This document shows positions 28,874 through 38,099 of a stretch of 51,069 nt of DNA, piece after piece. The translations under genes and the position numbers were made by a program. The notes beneath the pieces are model-generated. The model was not told the DNA's origin. It ran no database searches and saw only the letters and a list, made by a program, of their open reading frames with translations. The stretch's first letter is position 1, and every line of letters begins with the position of its first letter. The stretch is taken from the NCBI GenBank assembly GCA_027067955.1, contig JAMOUW010000016.1:1-51069 (forward strand), read 5' to 3'. Origin of the DNA: Thermaceae bacterium. Lineage in GTDB: Bacteria; Deinococcota; Deinococci; Deinococcales; Marinithermaceae.

Positions 28874-29920
28874 CTAAGGCCAGAAGCCGCGGGTTTCCAG
28901 TCCGGCACCCTCGTCGAACCCCAGTACGATGTTCATATTCTGCACCGCCTGCCCCGATGCCCCTTTTACCAGATTGTCGATGGCCGCAAAGACGACCACC
29001 TGCCCGGTGCGCTCGTCGAGGCGCAAACTTATCCACACGCTGTTGGCGCCGTAAACCCCCTTGGTCTGGGGCAGGTCGTCACCAAAACGCACGAAGCGTT
29101 CGCCGGCGTAGAACTCCCTAAATATCTCCGTCAGCTCCTGCGCCGCCAGCTCGCGGGTCGGTTCCACGTAGGCTGTAACCAGTATCCCGCGGGTCATCGG
29201 CACCAGGTGGGGCGTAAACGAAAGCGGCCGCGCGGCAGCGGACCCGTGGGTGCGCACCGGCCGCCCCTGGGCGCGCAACCGCGCCAGGTTGAACTCGATC
29301 TCGGCGGTGTGCCGGTGCTCGCCCGCAGGCTTGTAGGGCCGCAGGTTTTCGTTCACCTCAGCGAACGCCGTGCCGCCGGCGTCACGCCCCGCTCCGGAAA
29401 CCCCGCTCATCGCGGCGATAGCTACACGCTCATCGAGCCCCTGGGCGGTCAGGGGCGCAAGCGCCAGGGTCGCCGCGGTGACATAGCAACCGGGGTTGGC
29501 AACCAGTTCGGCGCCCGGCAGCTCGTCACGGAAGAACTCGCTGAGCCCGTAACGGGCACGGGGGTACCAGTCGGGGTTAGCGTGCGGGGCGCCGTACCAG
29601 GCTTCGTAAACGTCCGGCGGCAGCCGAAAGTCGCCGGAGAGATCGATGACCCGCCTGCCCTCCTCTACCAGGCGCGGCGCCAGCTCCATGGCGATGCCGT
29701 TGGGCAGAGCCATGAAAACCAGCTCCGCCTCGGCCACCGCCTCCTCCACCCGCGCAAAGGGAGTGTTCAGATCTATCTGCGGCCACGCCGCCGAAAGGGG
29801 ACGCCCGGCGTAAGCGCGGCTGCTAAATCCCACCAGCTCCACCCCGGGATGACGCCCCAGGATGCGGATAAGTTCCGACCCGCCGTAGCCGCTGGCGCCA
29901 AGAATCGCTACCCGGACCAC
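28874..29920 (-). CDS. argC: N-acetyl-gamma-glutamyl-phosphate reductase
   Basis: NADPH-dependent step in arginine synthesis. The 348 residues show the Rossmann start [18 protein letters not shown], the active cysteine in [11 protein letters not shown] (C145) and [11 protein letters not shown] (about 172-182). GTG start overlapping the argF stop by 13 bp, so translation is coupled. Confidence 0.95.
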   Translation of the reverse strand: MVRVAILGASGYGGSELIRILGRHPGVELVGFSSRAYAGRPLSAAWPQIDLNTPFARVEEAVAEAELVFMALPNGIAMELAPRLVEEGRRVIDLSGDFRLPPDVYEAWYGAPHANPDWYPRARYGLSEFFRDELPGAELVANPGCYVTAATLALAPLTAQGLDERVAIAAMSGVSGAGRDAGGTAFAEVNENLRPYKPAGEHRHTAEIEFNLARLRAQGRPVRTHGSAAARPLSFTPHLVPMTRGILVTAYVEPTRELAAQELTEIFREFYAGERFVRFGDDLPQTKGVYGANSVWISLRLDERTGQVVVFAAIDNLVKGASGQAVQNMNIVLGFDEGAGLETRGFWP

Positions 29921-30810
29921 GCAAGTCCCCCCAGATAGTGCGCCAGGACCGCCTTTGCCGTGTGCAGGCGGTTTTCGGCCTGATCGAATATCCTGCTTTG
30001 GCGGCCGTAGGCCACCTCCCGGGTCACCTCCTCACCGTAATGGGCGGGCAGGCAGTGCAAAAACACCGCCCCGGCGCCCGCAGCGTTCATCAACTCCGGA
30101 GTAACGGTGTAACCCTGAAAATCGTGCAAGCGGCGTTCGGATTCCTCTTCCTGACCCATCGACACCCATACATCGGTATATACCGCGTCCGCCTCGCGTA
30201 CGGCCTCCAGGGGATCATGTACGAGGCGGGCGCCGGCGGCGTCGAGAAGCTCCCCGGCAGGCTCGTAGCCCACGGGCGTGCTTACCGTCACCTCCATGCC
30301 GGACAGCGCGGCGGCCTCCAGGAGCGAGGCCAGTACGTTGTTGCCATCGCCCACGTAAGCAAGCCGCACCCCCGCCAGACGCCCGAGGTTTTCCTTCAAC
30401 GTCAGCAAGTCGGCCAGCGCCTGCAAGGGGTGATGGGCGTCGGACAGGGCGTTCAATACCGGTACCCCGGCGTGCTCTGCCAGGGAGGAGACCGTTTCAT
30501 GTTTATTCACCCGCGCGGAAATACCCTCAACCCAGCGCCCGAGGTTTGCGGCTATGTCACGAACCGATTCCCGCTCCCCCAATCCGACGTTTTTGGCGTC
30601 TAGATAAACAGCGTATCCGCCCAGGTGCACCGTCGCTACTTCCAGCGTGGTGCGCGTACGCAACGAGGGCTTTTCGAAGATCATGGCGATGGTCTTGCCC
30701 CTGAGCTCGCTACCCCGGTAGCGCGTTTTCTTGAATCGTTCGGCGGTCTTCAACAACGCCGCCAGCTCGTCGGCATTCAGATCTGCTATGGACAAGAGGT
30801 GTCTGGGCAT
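29908..30810 (-). CDS. argF: Ornithine carbamoyltransferase
   Basis: Makes citrulline from ornithine and carbamoyl phosphate. The 300 residues carry SLRTR (49-53, carbamoyl phosphate binding; STRT is more usual), DAHHPLQALADLLTL (124-138), DVWVSMGQE and HCLPAHYGEE. GGAGG lies 9 nt before the ATG. First gene of the arginine operon; its promoter region contains ARG-box-like sequence. Confidence 0.94.
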   Translation of the reverse strand: MPRHLLSIADLNADELAALLKTAERFKKTRYRGSELRGKTIAMIFEKPSLRTRTTLEVATVHLGGYAVYLDAKNVGLGERESVRDIAANLGRWVEGISARVNKHETVSSLAEHAGVPVLNALSDAHHPLQALADLLTLKENLGRLAGVRLAYVGDGNNVLASLLEAAALSGMEVTVSTPVGYEPAGELLDAAGARLVHDPLEAVREADAVYTDVWVSMGQEEESERRLHDFQGYTVTPELMNAAGAGAVFLHCLPAHYGEEVTREVAYGRQSRIFDQAENRLHTAKAVLAHYLGGLAWSG

Positions 30811-30839
30811 GGTCGCGCGCCTCCACTCAAGCGTGTTTC

Positions 30840-30869
30840 AGTATAGGCAGCATCCGCATGTTTATTCAA
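30840..30869 (-). promoter_or_regulatory. argF promoter
   Basis: On the minus strand TTGAAT (30864-30869), an 18-bp spacer and TATACT (30840-30845), about 30 nt before the start. The -35 overlaps an ARG-box-like sequence. Confidence 0.75.
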
Positions 30870-30902
30870 CCATAACCTTGGTTCCAGATTTGAATAGTTT
30901 CA
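30856..30902. promoter_or_regulatory. ARG-box-like sites between argF and marR
   Basis: The minus-strand sequence TGAATAAACATGC (30856-30868) matches the Bacillus ARG box core TGAATAAAAATGC at 12 of 13 positions. A second plus-strand site, TGAATAGTTTCA (30891-30902), has TGAA and TTCA ends. Their placement over the argF -35 suits repression by ArgR, whose gene is at 7151-7609. Confidence 0.6.
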
Positions 30903-30909
30903 CATGAAA
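30898..30909. promoter_or_regulatory. Palindrome upstream of marR
   Basis: TTTCA-CA-TGAAA, 18 bp before the marR -10. It could be the MarR self-operator or part of the ARG box; the two overlap. Confidence 0.4.
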
Positions 30910-30926
30910 TATTATGATTTTTATGC

Positions 30927-30932
30927 TATCCT
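30927..30932 (+). promoter_or_regulatory. -10 element of a leaderless marR promoter
   Basis: TATCCT ends 6 nt before the GTG at 30939. No ribosome binding site in between. Confidence 0.65.
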
Positions 30933-30938
30933 GCCGCC

Positions 30939-31349
30939 GTGGAAGCCTGGCCCCTGCTAATACGCCTCTGGCGGCTGCAACGCGCCCTGAACGAAGAAGC
31001 CTCCCCTTGCATGGCAGAACACGGCCTCAGCCCGCGGGAACTGATGTTGCTGGCCTTCATCGAATACCGGCCGCACGCCGGCCAGCTGGCGCGGGAACTG
31101 CACCTGCCCGCCCCGAGCGTCACCCACTCGCTCAAACGCCTGGAAAAAGCGGGCCTGATCACGCGCAAAAGCGACCCTGGCGACCTGCGCCGTTTTGTCT
31201 TCAGGCTTACTGACGAAGGCCGGCGGGCCCTGGATGCGGGCCGCGACTGCCTTATCGAACGCATGCGCGAACGTTTGGGCTGTCTGAGCCCCGAGGAGCG
31301 CACTCAGCTGATAGGATTTCTCGACCGCATGCTGGAGGGGCGCCGGTGA
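30939..31349 (+). CDS. MarR-family transcriptional regulator
   Basis: 136-residue winged-helix repressor: [20 protein letters not shown] then [20 protein letters not shown] (DNA-reading helix, about 50-69) and the wing [22 protein letters not shown]. It overlaps the exporter gene by 4 bp (GTGA), so it probably controls export of toxic compounds and its own expression. Leaderless GTG start. Confidence 0.9.
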   Translation: MEAWPLLIRLWRLQRALNEEASPCMAEHGLSPRELMLLAFIEYRPHAGQLARELHLPAPSVTHSLKRLEKAGLITRKSDPGDLRRFVFRLTDEGRRALDAGRDCLIERMRERLGCLSPEERTQLIGFLDRMLEGRR

Positions 31350-33052
31350 ATCGCACCCGGATACTGACCCTGACCGGGATATTCCTCGGTATATTCCTGG
31401 CCGCGCTGGATCAGACAATAGTATCCACCGCGCTGCCACGGATAGTGCAGGACCTGGGGGGAATGGACAAGTATGCCTGGGTAGGCACCAGCTACCTGCT
31501 CGCCTCGACGGTCGCGGTGCCCGTATCTGGCCGCCTGGCGGACCTGGTATCCAGCCGCAGGCTGCTCCTGTGGGCCATAACCATCTTCCTGGCTGGCTCA
31601 ATGCTCTCGGGTCTTTCGCAAACCATGGAACAGCTCATAGCCTTTCGGGGTCTGCAGGGTGTAGGCGGCGGCGCACTGTTCGCCGTGGCCACCACTACCA
31701 TCGGCCTGCTCTTTTCTCCCCGCGAAAGAGGGAAGTTTCAGGGACTGTTCGGCGCGGTCTTCGCCATCGCCAGCGTTGTGGGCCCGTGGCTCGGCGGAAT
31801 CATGACCGACCATCTTTCCTGGCACTGGATCTTCTTCATCAATGTTCCGGTGGGAGCCATCGCCCTGTATTTCATCGTCCTGCACATGCCAACATTGAAG
31901 CCTGCCTCGAGCCACCGTTTCGACGCCGGAGGGGCCTTCACCTTGATGCTCTGGACTGTACCCCTGCTTCTGGCCTTCTCCTGGGGCGGACACGAGTTCC
32001 CCTGGACGGATCCGGTAATCCTGGGGCTGTTCGCCTGGACCGCGGCGGCTCTGGCAATTTTCGTTTACGTGGAGACGCACACCTCCGAACCGCTCTTCGA
32101 TCTGAGCCTGTTCCGCAATCCCGTATTTCGCTGGGCCGGCACGGCGCTTTTCTTTTTCGGCGCCGCCTTCCTGAGCGCGATGTTCTTCTTGCCGCTCTAC
32201 CTGATCCAGGTAAAGGGCATTTCGGCAACGATGAGCGGTCTCACGATCACGCCGCTAACCCTGGGAGCCATCATCGGGTCCATCGGTTCGGGGCAGATAG
32301 CAAGCCGCTGGGGGCGCTACAAACCGCTGATGTTGGGCGGAATGAGCTGGCTACTCGCGAACTTCTTTGCCATGCATTTCCTGATCCAGGTCGACACGCC
32401 GCTATGGCAGGTACTGGCCCTCATGGTCAGCATGGGGCTGGGGCTGGGTCCAGGAATGCCGCTGTTCACCCTGGCGGTTCAGAACGCGGTGCCGCCCGAG
32501 CGAATGGGCACAGCCTCGAGCGCCACCCAGTTCTTCCGCCAGATAGGATCCACCATCGGCATAGCTCTGATGGGAGCCGTCCTGGCCGCCAACCTGCAAA
32601 GCCAGCTGGCAGCCAGCCTCCCCGGCAGCCTGAACGGTGAAAAAGTAGACCTGGGAGCCATGCGCGACCCCGGCTCGCTGAGTCGCAACTTCGAGGAGAA
32701 AATCGGGAACACGCTGGTGCGGCTGGAAAAAGCCCTGGCCGGGGATGGAGCCGCCCGCGCGGAATTGCTAGAGGATCCCCTGCTGCCGGAGGATCTGAAG
32801 CGCATGCTAGAGGGAACCCCGCCACCGCCGCAATACCGCGAGCTGGTGCTCGCAAGAGTGCGGGAGCAACTGGAAACGCAAGCCCGGCAGCTGAAAGAAC
32901 AGCTCACAGAAGCGCTCGACCTGGCCATCACCCAGGCAATGAAGCAGGTCTATCTCTACGCCGCCTGGCTGGTGGTGTTGGGGCTCACCGCCACCCTCTT
33001 CATCCCGGACGCCCGCCTCGGGGGACGTGCCCACTTCAGCAGCGGAGACTAG
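31346..33052 (+). CDS. MFS multidrug exporter of the DHA2 (EmrB/QacA) type
   Basis: 568 residues with about 14 predicted helices. The DHA2 mark is [18 protein letters not shown] near residue 21, followed by [19 protein letters not shown]. Between the last two helices lies a long hydrophilic stretch (about 420-530, rich in E, A and Q, with [19 protein letters not shown]), seen in some DHA2 members. The final helix is near the C-terminus. Coupled to marR by GTGA. A weak GCCCG/CGGGC hairpin follows at 33068-33093. Confidence 0.88.
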   Translation: MNRTRILTLTGIFLGIFLAALDQTIVSTALPRIVQDLGGMDKYAWVGTSYLLASTVAVPVSGRLADLVSSRRLLLWAITIFLAGSMLSGLSQTMEQLIAFRGLQGVGGGALFAVATTTIGLLFSPRERGKFQGLFGAVFAIASVVGPWLGGIMTDHLSWHWIFFINVPVGAIALYFIVLHMPTLKPASSHRFDAGGAFTLMLWTVPLLLAFSWGGHEFPWTDPVILGLFAWTAAALAIFVYVETHTSEPLFDLSLFRNPVFRWAGTALFFFGAAFLSAMFFLPLYLIQVKGISATMSGLTITPLTLGAIIGSIGSGQIASRWGRYKPLMLGGMSWLLANFFAMHFLIQVDTPLWQVLALMVSMGLGLGPGMPLFTLAVQNAVPPERMGTASSATQFFRQIGSTIGIALMGAVLAANLQSQLAASLPGSLNGEKVDLGAMRDPGSLSRNFEEKIGNTLVRLEKALAGDGAARAELLEDPLLPEDLKRMLEGTPPPPQYRELVLARVREQLETQARQLKEQLTEALDLAITQAMKQVYLYAAWLVVLGLTATLFIPDARLGGRAHFSSGD

Positions 33053-33113
33053 GGTCCGGACCACATCTGCCCGCCACCGGTTCGCCACGGGCAAATGGAG
33101 CACGCAAAGAATC

Positions 33114-33728
33114 CTACGGGTACCTGGTGCGTTTTTCAGCCTTTTCTCCCAGGCGACGCTCGCGCCCCTGTTGCAAGCGCACTATGTTCTCACGGTGAGT
33201 CCAGTACACCAGGGCCACGATCGCGAACAGCGTAGCCAGCTCCCAGCCGGAACGTCCCGTCGCTACCGCGTAAGCCAGTCCCGAGAAAGTCCCCGTCAAA
33301 CTGCCGGCGGAAACGTAACGCGTAAGCAGGATAACCACCGCGGCTACCACGAGGCCGAAGAGAGCCACCGCGGGATCGAGAAACAGCACCGTGCCCAGGC
33401 TGGTAGCCACCCCCTTGCCCCCCTTGAAGCCAAGGAAGACGGAAAAGTTGTGTCCGAGTACTGCCGCCAGGGCGACCCCGCCCAGCAACCAGCCCTCGAT
33501 ACCCAGCGTACGGGCGATCCAAACGGCTATGCCGCCCTTGAACATGTCGAAAAGGAAAACCACTATCGCCGGACCCCAGCCCAGCGCCCGCAGCACGTTG
33601 GTCGCGCCGATATTGCCCGAACCCACCTCGCGCAGGTTGACGCCGTATGCCCGGGCAATGAGTACGCCGGCAGGTATTGAGCCGAAAAGGTAGGCGAGCA
33701 ACAGGGTGGCCAGGGTGTAAACGTTCAC
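33114..33728 (-). CDS. plsY: Glycerol-3-phosphate acyltransferase PlsY
   Basis: Membrane enzyme that transfers the acyl group from acyl phosphate to glycerol 3-phosphate, the first step of phospholipid synthesis. The 204 residues contain GSIPAGVLIAR (16-26), GSGNIGATNVLRALG (37-51), FDMFKGG and GHNFSVFLGFKGGKGVATSLG. Leaderless GTG start at 33728. It lies 17 bp downstream of the ABC permease gene but seems to have its own promoter. Confidence 0.93.
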   Translation of the reverse strand: MNVYTLATLLLAYLFGSIPAGVLIARAYGVNLREVGSGNIGATNVLRALGWGPAIVVFLFDMFKGGIAVWIARTLGIEGWLLGGVALAAVLGHNFSVFLGFKGGKGVATSLGTVLFLDPAVALFGLVVAAVVILLTRYVSAGSLTGTFSGLAYAVATGRSGWELATLFAIVALVYWTHRENIVRLQQGRERRLGEKAEKRTRYP

Positions 33729-33734
33729 GCCCGC

Positions 33735-33740
33735 ATTTTA
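33735..33740 (-). promoter_or_regulatory. -10 element of a leaderless plsY promoter
   Basis: TAAAAT (minus strand) ends 6 nt before the GTG at 33728, with GCGGGC between; the -35 would lie within the preceding permease gene. Confidence 0.65.
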
Positions 33741-33745
33741 AGACC

Positions 33746-34525
33746 TCAGCTCGAGGCCGAAGCGTAGTAGCGCAAGGCGAAACGCCAGAAAGCGCGGCTC
33801 AGCGCCAGAACTCCCAGCGAAACCGCGATCACCGCCAGCAACCAGCCGGCCGAAAGCCGCCCCAGCGCTACCTCGGCCGGGGCAGTGGTCATGAAGTAGA
33901 CCGGCAGCACGAAGGTCATGAACAACCTGAAGGGGCGGGAATAGGCCTGCACCGGATACTGCCCGGTCCAGACGATACTGTTGAGAAAGTACACGACGTT
34001 GAAAATCTTGACGAACCAGATCGAAGTGGTAGCGAACAAGAAGGCCACCGCGTAAGCCAGCAGCAGCGCCGCCGCCGCCCCCAACCCCAGGCGCAGCCAG
34101 CCAGCCGCGTCCAGCCCGGCGGCACCGCCGGCGTAACCAATTAACCCCAGGCTAACCAGCAAGAAGGGCAGCCCTACCGCCGCGAACTGCTGGCTGCTCA
34201 TCCAGAACTGGCTGCTGACCGGCTTGAGCAAGACGAAGTCGAGGGTGCCGTCTTGCACCATTTCCGAGATGCGGCGCAGGTTGGGGTTGAAGACGCCGAT
34301 GAAGAAGGCGTCGAGCAACGAGGCCAGCCCCAGCACCAAGAGCGCCTCCTGCCAGCGCCAGCCACCCAGGTCGAAGCCGTTGGAGTAGAAGAGGTAAACG
34401 CCAAAGAGCTTGCCGGCGGCCTCCAGGGCCGCCTCGAGAAAGGCCAGCAAGAAGGCCGTCCGGTACTCCATCCGCGCCGCCAGCGAGGTCTGCCAGAAGA
34501 TGGCCAGTAGCTTCAGGTAACGCAT
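33746..34525 (-). CDS. ABC-2 type exporter permease (COG3694-like)
   Basis: 259 residues with about six helices and the segment SEMVQDGTLDFVLLKPVSSQFW typical of the ABC-2 DUF990 branch. With its neighbours (another permease and an ATPase) it forms a heterodimeric exporter. The TGATG overlap with the upstream permease indicates coupling. The substrate is unknown. Confidence 0.8.
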   Translation of the reverse strand: MRYLKLLAIFWQTSLAARMEYRTAFLLAFLEAALEAAGKLFGVYLFYSNGFDLGGWRWQEALLVLGLASLLDAFFIGVFNPNLRRISEMVQDGTLDFVLLKPVSSQFWMSSQQFAAVGLPFLLVSLGLIGYAGGAAGLDAAGWLRLGLGAAAALLLAYAVAFLFATTSIWFVKIFNVVYFLNSIVWTGQYPVQAYSRPFRLFMTFVLPVYFMTTAPAEVALGRLSAGWLLAVIAVSLGVLALSRAFWRFALRYYASASS

Positions 34526-35313
34526 CAGGCCCCCATGGCGCTGTAGTGACGCCGTCCCAGCCGCCAGAGCAGCCGCCCCAGCGCGAAGAAGAACAGGTTC
34601 CAGGCCAAAAGCGAAAGCAGGCCGCGCGCCGCATCCGCCTCCAGCCCCGACCAGAGCGCCGCCGGCAGGTAGACCAGGTGCGGGAAAGGAGTCCAGACCA
34701 GCGCCCGCTGCACCGGCTCCGGGTAAAGGCTAAGCGGGGCCAGCATGCCCGAGAAGAAGAGCACGGCCACGTACCAGAGGTTGTAGATCTCGGTCGCGTC
34801 CTCCAGCCACAAAGAAAGCAAGCCCACCACGTAGCTGGCGGAAAAATTGACCCCGAAAGCCAGCGCCGCCGCCAGCAAACCCAGGGCCAGGCGCCCCGGG
34901 CCGGGCCAGACCAGCGCCTGCGGGTAGAGCCAGGCGAAGACCAGGCCCACCAGCGCCAGCAGCGGCAACCTTACCCCGCGCTCGCCAACGTGATCGGCCA
35001 GGTAGCGCCAGGCGGGGTCGAGCGGCTGCAACAGCCGGAACGAAAGCTTGCCGCTGCGCACGTCTTCACTCATGTTCCAGTGAACCCAGACGATGCCCAG
35101 CTGCCGGGCCACGAAGACGGCGAAAAAGTAGCGGGCGTAATCATCAGCGCCGTAAACGGTCAGCCCCCGCCCGGCGGCCACCGTCCAGGCCGACATAAAA
35201 AAGAAGGGGGTAATGCCGCTCAGCATCCAGAAGAAGATCTCGCCGCGGTACTCGAGCATGTAGGCGAAGTAGACCGCAACCAGCGTCCAAGCCTTGCGCA
35301 GCAGCCAGCGCAC
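34525..35313 (-). CDS. ABC-2 type exporter permease (COG4587-like)
   Basis: 262 residues with six or so helices, including SEDVRSGKLSFRLLQPLDPAWRYLADHVGERGV, the mark of this permease family. Start GTG 35313 overlaps the ATPase stop by one base (TAGTG). It partners the permease that follows. Confidence 0.8.
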   Translation of the reverse strand: MRWLLRKAWTLVAVYFAYMLEYRGEIFFWMLSGITPFFFMSAWTVAAGRGLTVYGADDYARYFFAVFVARQLGIVWVHWNMSEDVRSGKLSFRLLQPLDPAWRYLADHVGERGVRLPLLALVGLVFAWLYPQALVWPGPGRLALGLLAAALAFGVNFSASYVVGLLSLWLEDATEIYNLWYVAVLFFSGMLAPLSLYPEPVQRALVWTPFPHLVYLPAALWSGLEADAARGLLSLLAWNLFFFALGRLLWRLGRRHYSAMGA

Positions 35314-36299
35314 TAGACCCTCCCCTCGCTGAAAACCCGGGCAATCACCTCTTCCAGCGGCGGCTCGGTCACGCTCAGGTCCCGCACCGCAAAGCGCGCC
35401 AGTAGCTCAGCCACCACCGCGGTCAGCCGCCGACGCTCCACCAGCAGCCGCGCCCGCAAACCCCCGGCCTCCTCCACCTCGCCATAACCCGCCAGCTCCG
35501 CCGCCGCCAGCGGCCGCTCCAGTTGCAGGCGCACCTCGCGATAGGGGGCGAAGCGCTCCACCAGCCCTTCCAGATCGCCGTCGTAGAGCAGCGAACCCCG
35601 GTGGATCACCAGCACCCGCCCCGCCAGCGCCTCGATGTCGGCCATGTAATGGCTGGTAAGCAGCAGCGTTGCCCCGTAGCGCTCCCGGTAGTCGCGCAAG
35701 AAGCGGCGGACCGCGATCTGGGCGTTGACGTCGAGGCCCAGCGTCGGCTCGTCGAGAAAGAGCAGCCGCGGCAGGTGGAAGAGCGAGGCCAGCAACTCGG
35801 CCTTCATCCGCTGCCCCAGGCTGAGCTTGCGCACAGGCTGGGTCAAAATGTCTTCTATCTCCAGCAATTCGGCGAACTCGCGGGTGCGCCGCCGCGCCTC
35901 GGCCGGCTCGATCTCGTACACGGCGGCGTTGATGCGCAGCGAATCCAGTACCGGCAGGTCCCAGATGAGCTGCTGCTTGTTGCCCATCACCAGGGTGATC
36001 TGCTTGAGAAAAGCTGCCGGGCGCCGGTAGGGTACGTGCCCCAGCACCTCCAGTTCGCCGCTGGTGGGGTAAATCAGACCGGTGAGCATCTTGAGTGTTG
36101 TCGTCTTGCCGGCGCCGTTGGGGCCCAGAAAGCCGACAATCTCACCCGGCGTTATCTCGAAACTGACGTTGTTAACCGCCTTTATACGCCGGTAGCGCCG
36201 GCGCACGAAGTGGCGCAGCGTTCCCATCAGTCCCGGCTCCTTGGCGGCGACCAGGAATACCTTGCTCAGCTCTTCGGCTAGGACTGCCGGGGCTTCCAA
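35313..36299 (-). CDS. ABC exporter ATP-binding protein (COG4586-like)
   Basis: 328 residues: Walker A GPNGAGKTTT (about 59-68), the LSLGQRMKAELLASL signature (about 159-173), Walker B LLFLDEPTLGLD (177-188) and the H-loop TSHYMAD. The N-terminal FVRRRYRRIKAVNNVSFEI and the C-terminal extension are typical of this subfamily. TTG start at 36299, overlapping the pduO end by 22 bp. It runs the two permeases downstream. Confidence 0.87.
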   Translation of the reverse strand: MEAPAVLAEELSKVFLVAAKEPGLMGTLRHFVRRRYRRIKAVNNVSFEITPGEIVGFLGPNGAGKTTTLKMLTGLIYPTSGELEVLGHVPYRRPAAFLKQITLVMGNKQQLIWDLPVLDSLRINAAVYEIEPAEARRRTREFAELLEIEDILTQPVRKLSLGQRMKAELLASLFHLPRLLFLDEPTLGLDVNAQIAVRRFLRDYRERYGATLLLTSHYMADIEALAGRVLVIHRGSLLYDGDLEGLVERFAPYREVRLQLERPLAAAELAGYGEVEEAGGLRARLLVERRRLTAVVAELLARFAVRDLSVTEPPLEEVIARVFSEGRV

Positions 36300-36838
36300 A
36301 GCGGCTCGCTCACCCCCTCGCGCGCGTTCAGCCAGCGGGCCATGGCGAAGAGCAGATCGGAAAGGCGGTTGAGATAACGCAGCGCCTCGGGGTTGACGCT
36401 TTCGACGCGCGCGAGGGCCACTACCGCGCGCTCTGCGCGGCGCACCACCGCCCGGGCCACCTGCAGAGCGGCGGCGGCGGGGTGCCCTCCGGGCAGCACA
36501 AAGCCAGCGAATTCCGGCCCCTCTTCGCTATAGCGATCGGTCCAGACTTCCAGCTCGGCGGTGTCCGCCTCCTGCATCCGCCGCACTTTTCCTTCCGCCG
36601 GACTGCCGCTGCGGGTGGCCAGGTCCGCCCCCAGGTCGAAGAGGGCATTTTGAACGGCGGCCAGGTCCGCATCCAGGACCGCCTGTCCCTCGCCAAGCAA
36701 ACTGCGGGCGAAACCTATCTGGCTGTTGGCCTCGTCCACCTCGCCGTAGGCCTGCACCCGCAGGTGGTCCTTACCCAGACGCTCGCCGCCAAAAAGACCC
36801 GTTTCTCCAGCATCGCCGGTGCGCGTATAGAGCTTCAT
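36278..36838 (-). CDS. Cob(I)alamin adenosyltransferase, PduO type
   Basis: Makes adenosylcobalamin from cob(I)alamin and ATP. The 186 residues begin MKLYTRTGDAGETGLFGGERLGKDH and contain the helical motifs VDEANSQIGFARSL and VVRRAERAVVALA, then NRLSDLLFAMARWLN. The product is required by the reductase at 421-3297, although the genes are far apart. It heads a run with the ABC exporter genes, overlapping the ATPase gene by 22 bp. Confidence 0.92.
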   Translation of the reverse strand: MKLYTRTGDAGETGLFGGERLGKDHLRVQAYGEVDEANSQIGFARSLLGEGQAVLDADLAAVQNALFDLGADLATRSGSPAEGKVRRMQEADTAELEVWTDRYSEEGPEFAGFVLPGGHPAAAALQVARAVVRRAERAVVALARVESVNPEALRYLNRLSDLLFAMARWLNAREGVSEPLWKPRQS

Positions 36839-36845
36839 ACCCTAA

Positions 36846-36851
36846 AGCCTA
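36846..36851 (-). promoter_or_regulatory. -10 candidate of a near-leaderless pduO promoter
   Basis: TAGGCT (minus strand) ends 7 nt before the ATG at 36838. No ribosome binding site except GGG. Weaker match than the others. Confidence 0.4.
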
Positions 36852-36878
36852 CCGCCTGCCCTCTACAAGCATGGGGTG

Positions 36879-36900
36879 CAGGCCCGCCTTTGCGGGCCTG
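36879..36900 (+). terminator. GC-rich hairpin between pduO and alr
   Basis: CAGGCCCGC-CTTT-GCGGGCCTG, a 9-bp perfect stem 41 bp from the pduO start, with no T tract. It sits in the 184-bp divergent region and may insulate the two promoters or be a remnant. Confidence 0.4.
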
Positions 36901-36961
36901 CGGAGGGAGGGATCATTCTGTGGATCTTGGACGCAGCAACGTCAATCTACAGCAGCCCTGC

Positions 36962-36992
36962 GGGACAGGTGTCCCCGGCGCAACGATTGCGC
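36962..36992 (+). promoter_or_regulatory. Two palindromes over the alr promoter
   Basis: GGGACA-GG-TGTCCC (36962-36975) and GCGCAA-CGA-TTGCGC (36978-36992). The second overlaps the candidate -35 TTGCGC (36987-36992), which is 18 bp from the alr -10. Such a pair often marks a repressor site. The regulator is unknown. Confidence 0.5.
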
Positions 36993-37010
36993 ACCTGCGC
37001 GGAGCACCGT

Positions 37011-37016
37011 TAATCT
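37011..37016 (+). promoter_or_regulatory. -10 element of a leaderless alr promoter
   Basis: TAATCT ends 6 nt before the ATG at 37023, with TGGACC between. Together with TTGCGC at 36987-36992 this makes an 18-bp spaced promoter. Confidence 0.7.
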
Positions 37017-37022
37017 TGGACC

Positions 37023-38099
37023 ATGCGTCCGACCTGGCTGGAAATCGATCTGGCCGCGCTGGGGCACAATCTGCGGCTGCTCGCCGGCCGCGCTCCCGGC
37101 GCCCGGATCATCGCCGTGGTAAAGGCCAATGCCTACGGTCACGGGGCTGTTCCGCTGGCAAAGTTCCTGCGCGAGCGCCAGGGCGTCGGCATGTTCGCGG
37201 TGGCCACTGGGGACGAAGGTGCGGAGTTGCGTCGGGGGGGGCTGGACGAACCAGTGCTGCTTCTCGGGGCGCTGCACCCGCAGGACGCCGGCGACGCGGC
37301 CCGCTTTGGACTTACCCCCACGCTGGTCACGCCAGAAGCGGCGCGCGCCTTCGCAGCCGCGCGCCCCGGGGGAGGGGTGCAAATAAAGGTGGACAGCGGT
37401 ATGGGGCGGGTAGGCGTAGCTCCTGCAAGCCTGGCACCGTTCGTTGCCGAAGTAGAAGCGTTAGGGCTAAACATAGAAGGTATCTACACCCACTTCGCCG
37501 TCGCCGACGAAAATGCGGGCGAAACCCGCCGCCAGCTCGAGATCTTCCTGGAAGCGGTACGGGCGCTGCCGCGCCGCTATCCGCTGCACGCGGCCAACTC
37601 GGCCGCGATCCTGGCGGGGATCGGAACCAATCTCGACTTCGTGCGCCCCGGCATCGCGCTTTACGGGCTGCCGCCCGACATGCACAACCTCCAGGGACTT
37701 GAGCCCGTACTCTCGTGGAAGGCCCGCCCCACCCTCGTCAAACGCCTGCCAGAAGGGCACGGGGTGGGCTACGGTCTCACCTACCGCGCCCGGGAGGACG
37801 AGTGGATAGCCACCCTACCTTTCGGTTACGCCGACGGCTTTTCGCGGGCGCTCTCGGGCAGCGGCTGGGTGCGCTGGCGCCGCGGGTACGCCCCGGTGGC
37901 GGGGCGGGTGAGCATGGATCAGGTAACCGTCAGCCTAAACGGGCCGGCGGATCTAAACGAGGTCTTCGAGGTGGTGACACCCGACCTGGACGCCAAAACC
38001 AGCCTTACCGGAAGGGCGCGTTCCCTGAACACCATCCACTACGAGCTGGCCACCGCGCTCGGCGCACGCCTGCCGCGGCGCTACCGGGAGGAAGGGTGA
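37023..38099 (+). CDS. alr: Alanine racemase
   Basis: PLP enzyme that supplies D-alanine for peptidoglycan. The 358 residues carry the PLP lysine in VVKANAYGHG (K34), IKVDSGMGRVG (121-131), and the second catalytic residue in GVGYGLTY (Y250), then FGYADGFSR and RVSMDQ. Overlaps the ACT protein gene by 4 bp (GTGA). Confidence 0.94.
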   Translation: MRPTWLEIDLAALGHNLRLLAGRAPGARIIAVVKANAYGHGAVPLAKFLRERQGVGMFAVATGDEGAELRRGGLDEPVLLLGALHPQDAGDAARFGLTPTLVTPEAARAFAAARPGGGVQIKVDSGMGRVGVAPASLAPFVAEVEALGLNIEGIYTHFAVADENAGETRRQLEIFLEAVRALPRRYPLHAANSAAILAGIGTNLDFVRPGIALYGLPPDMHNLQGLEPVLSWKARPTLVKRLPEGHGVGYGLTYRAREDEWIATLPFGYADGFSRALSGSGWVRWRRGYAPVAGRVSMDQVTVSLNGPADLNEVFEVVTPDLDAKTSLTGRARSLNTIHYELATALGARLPRRYREEG

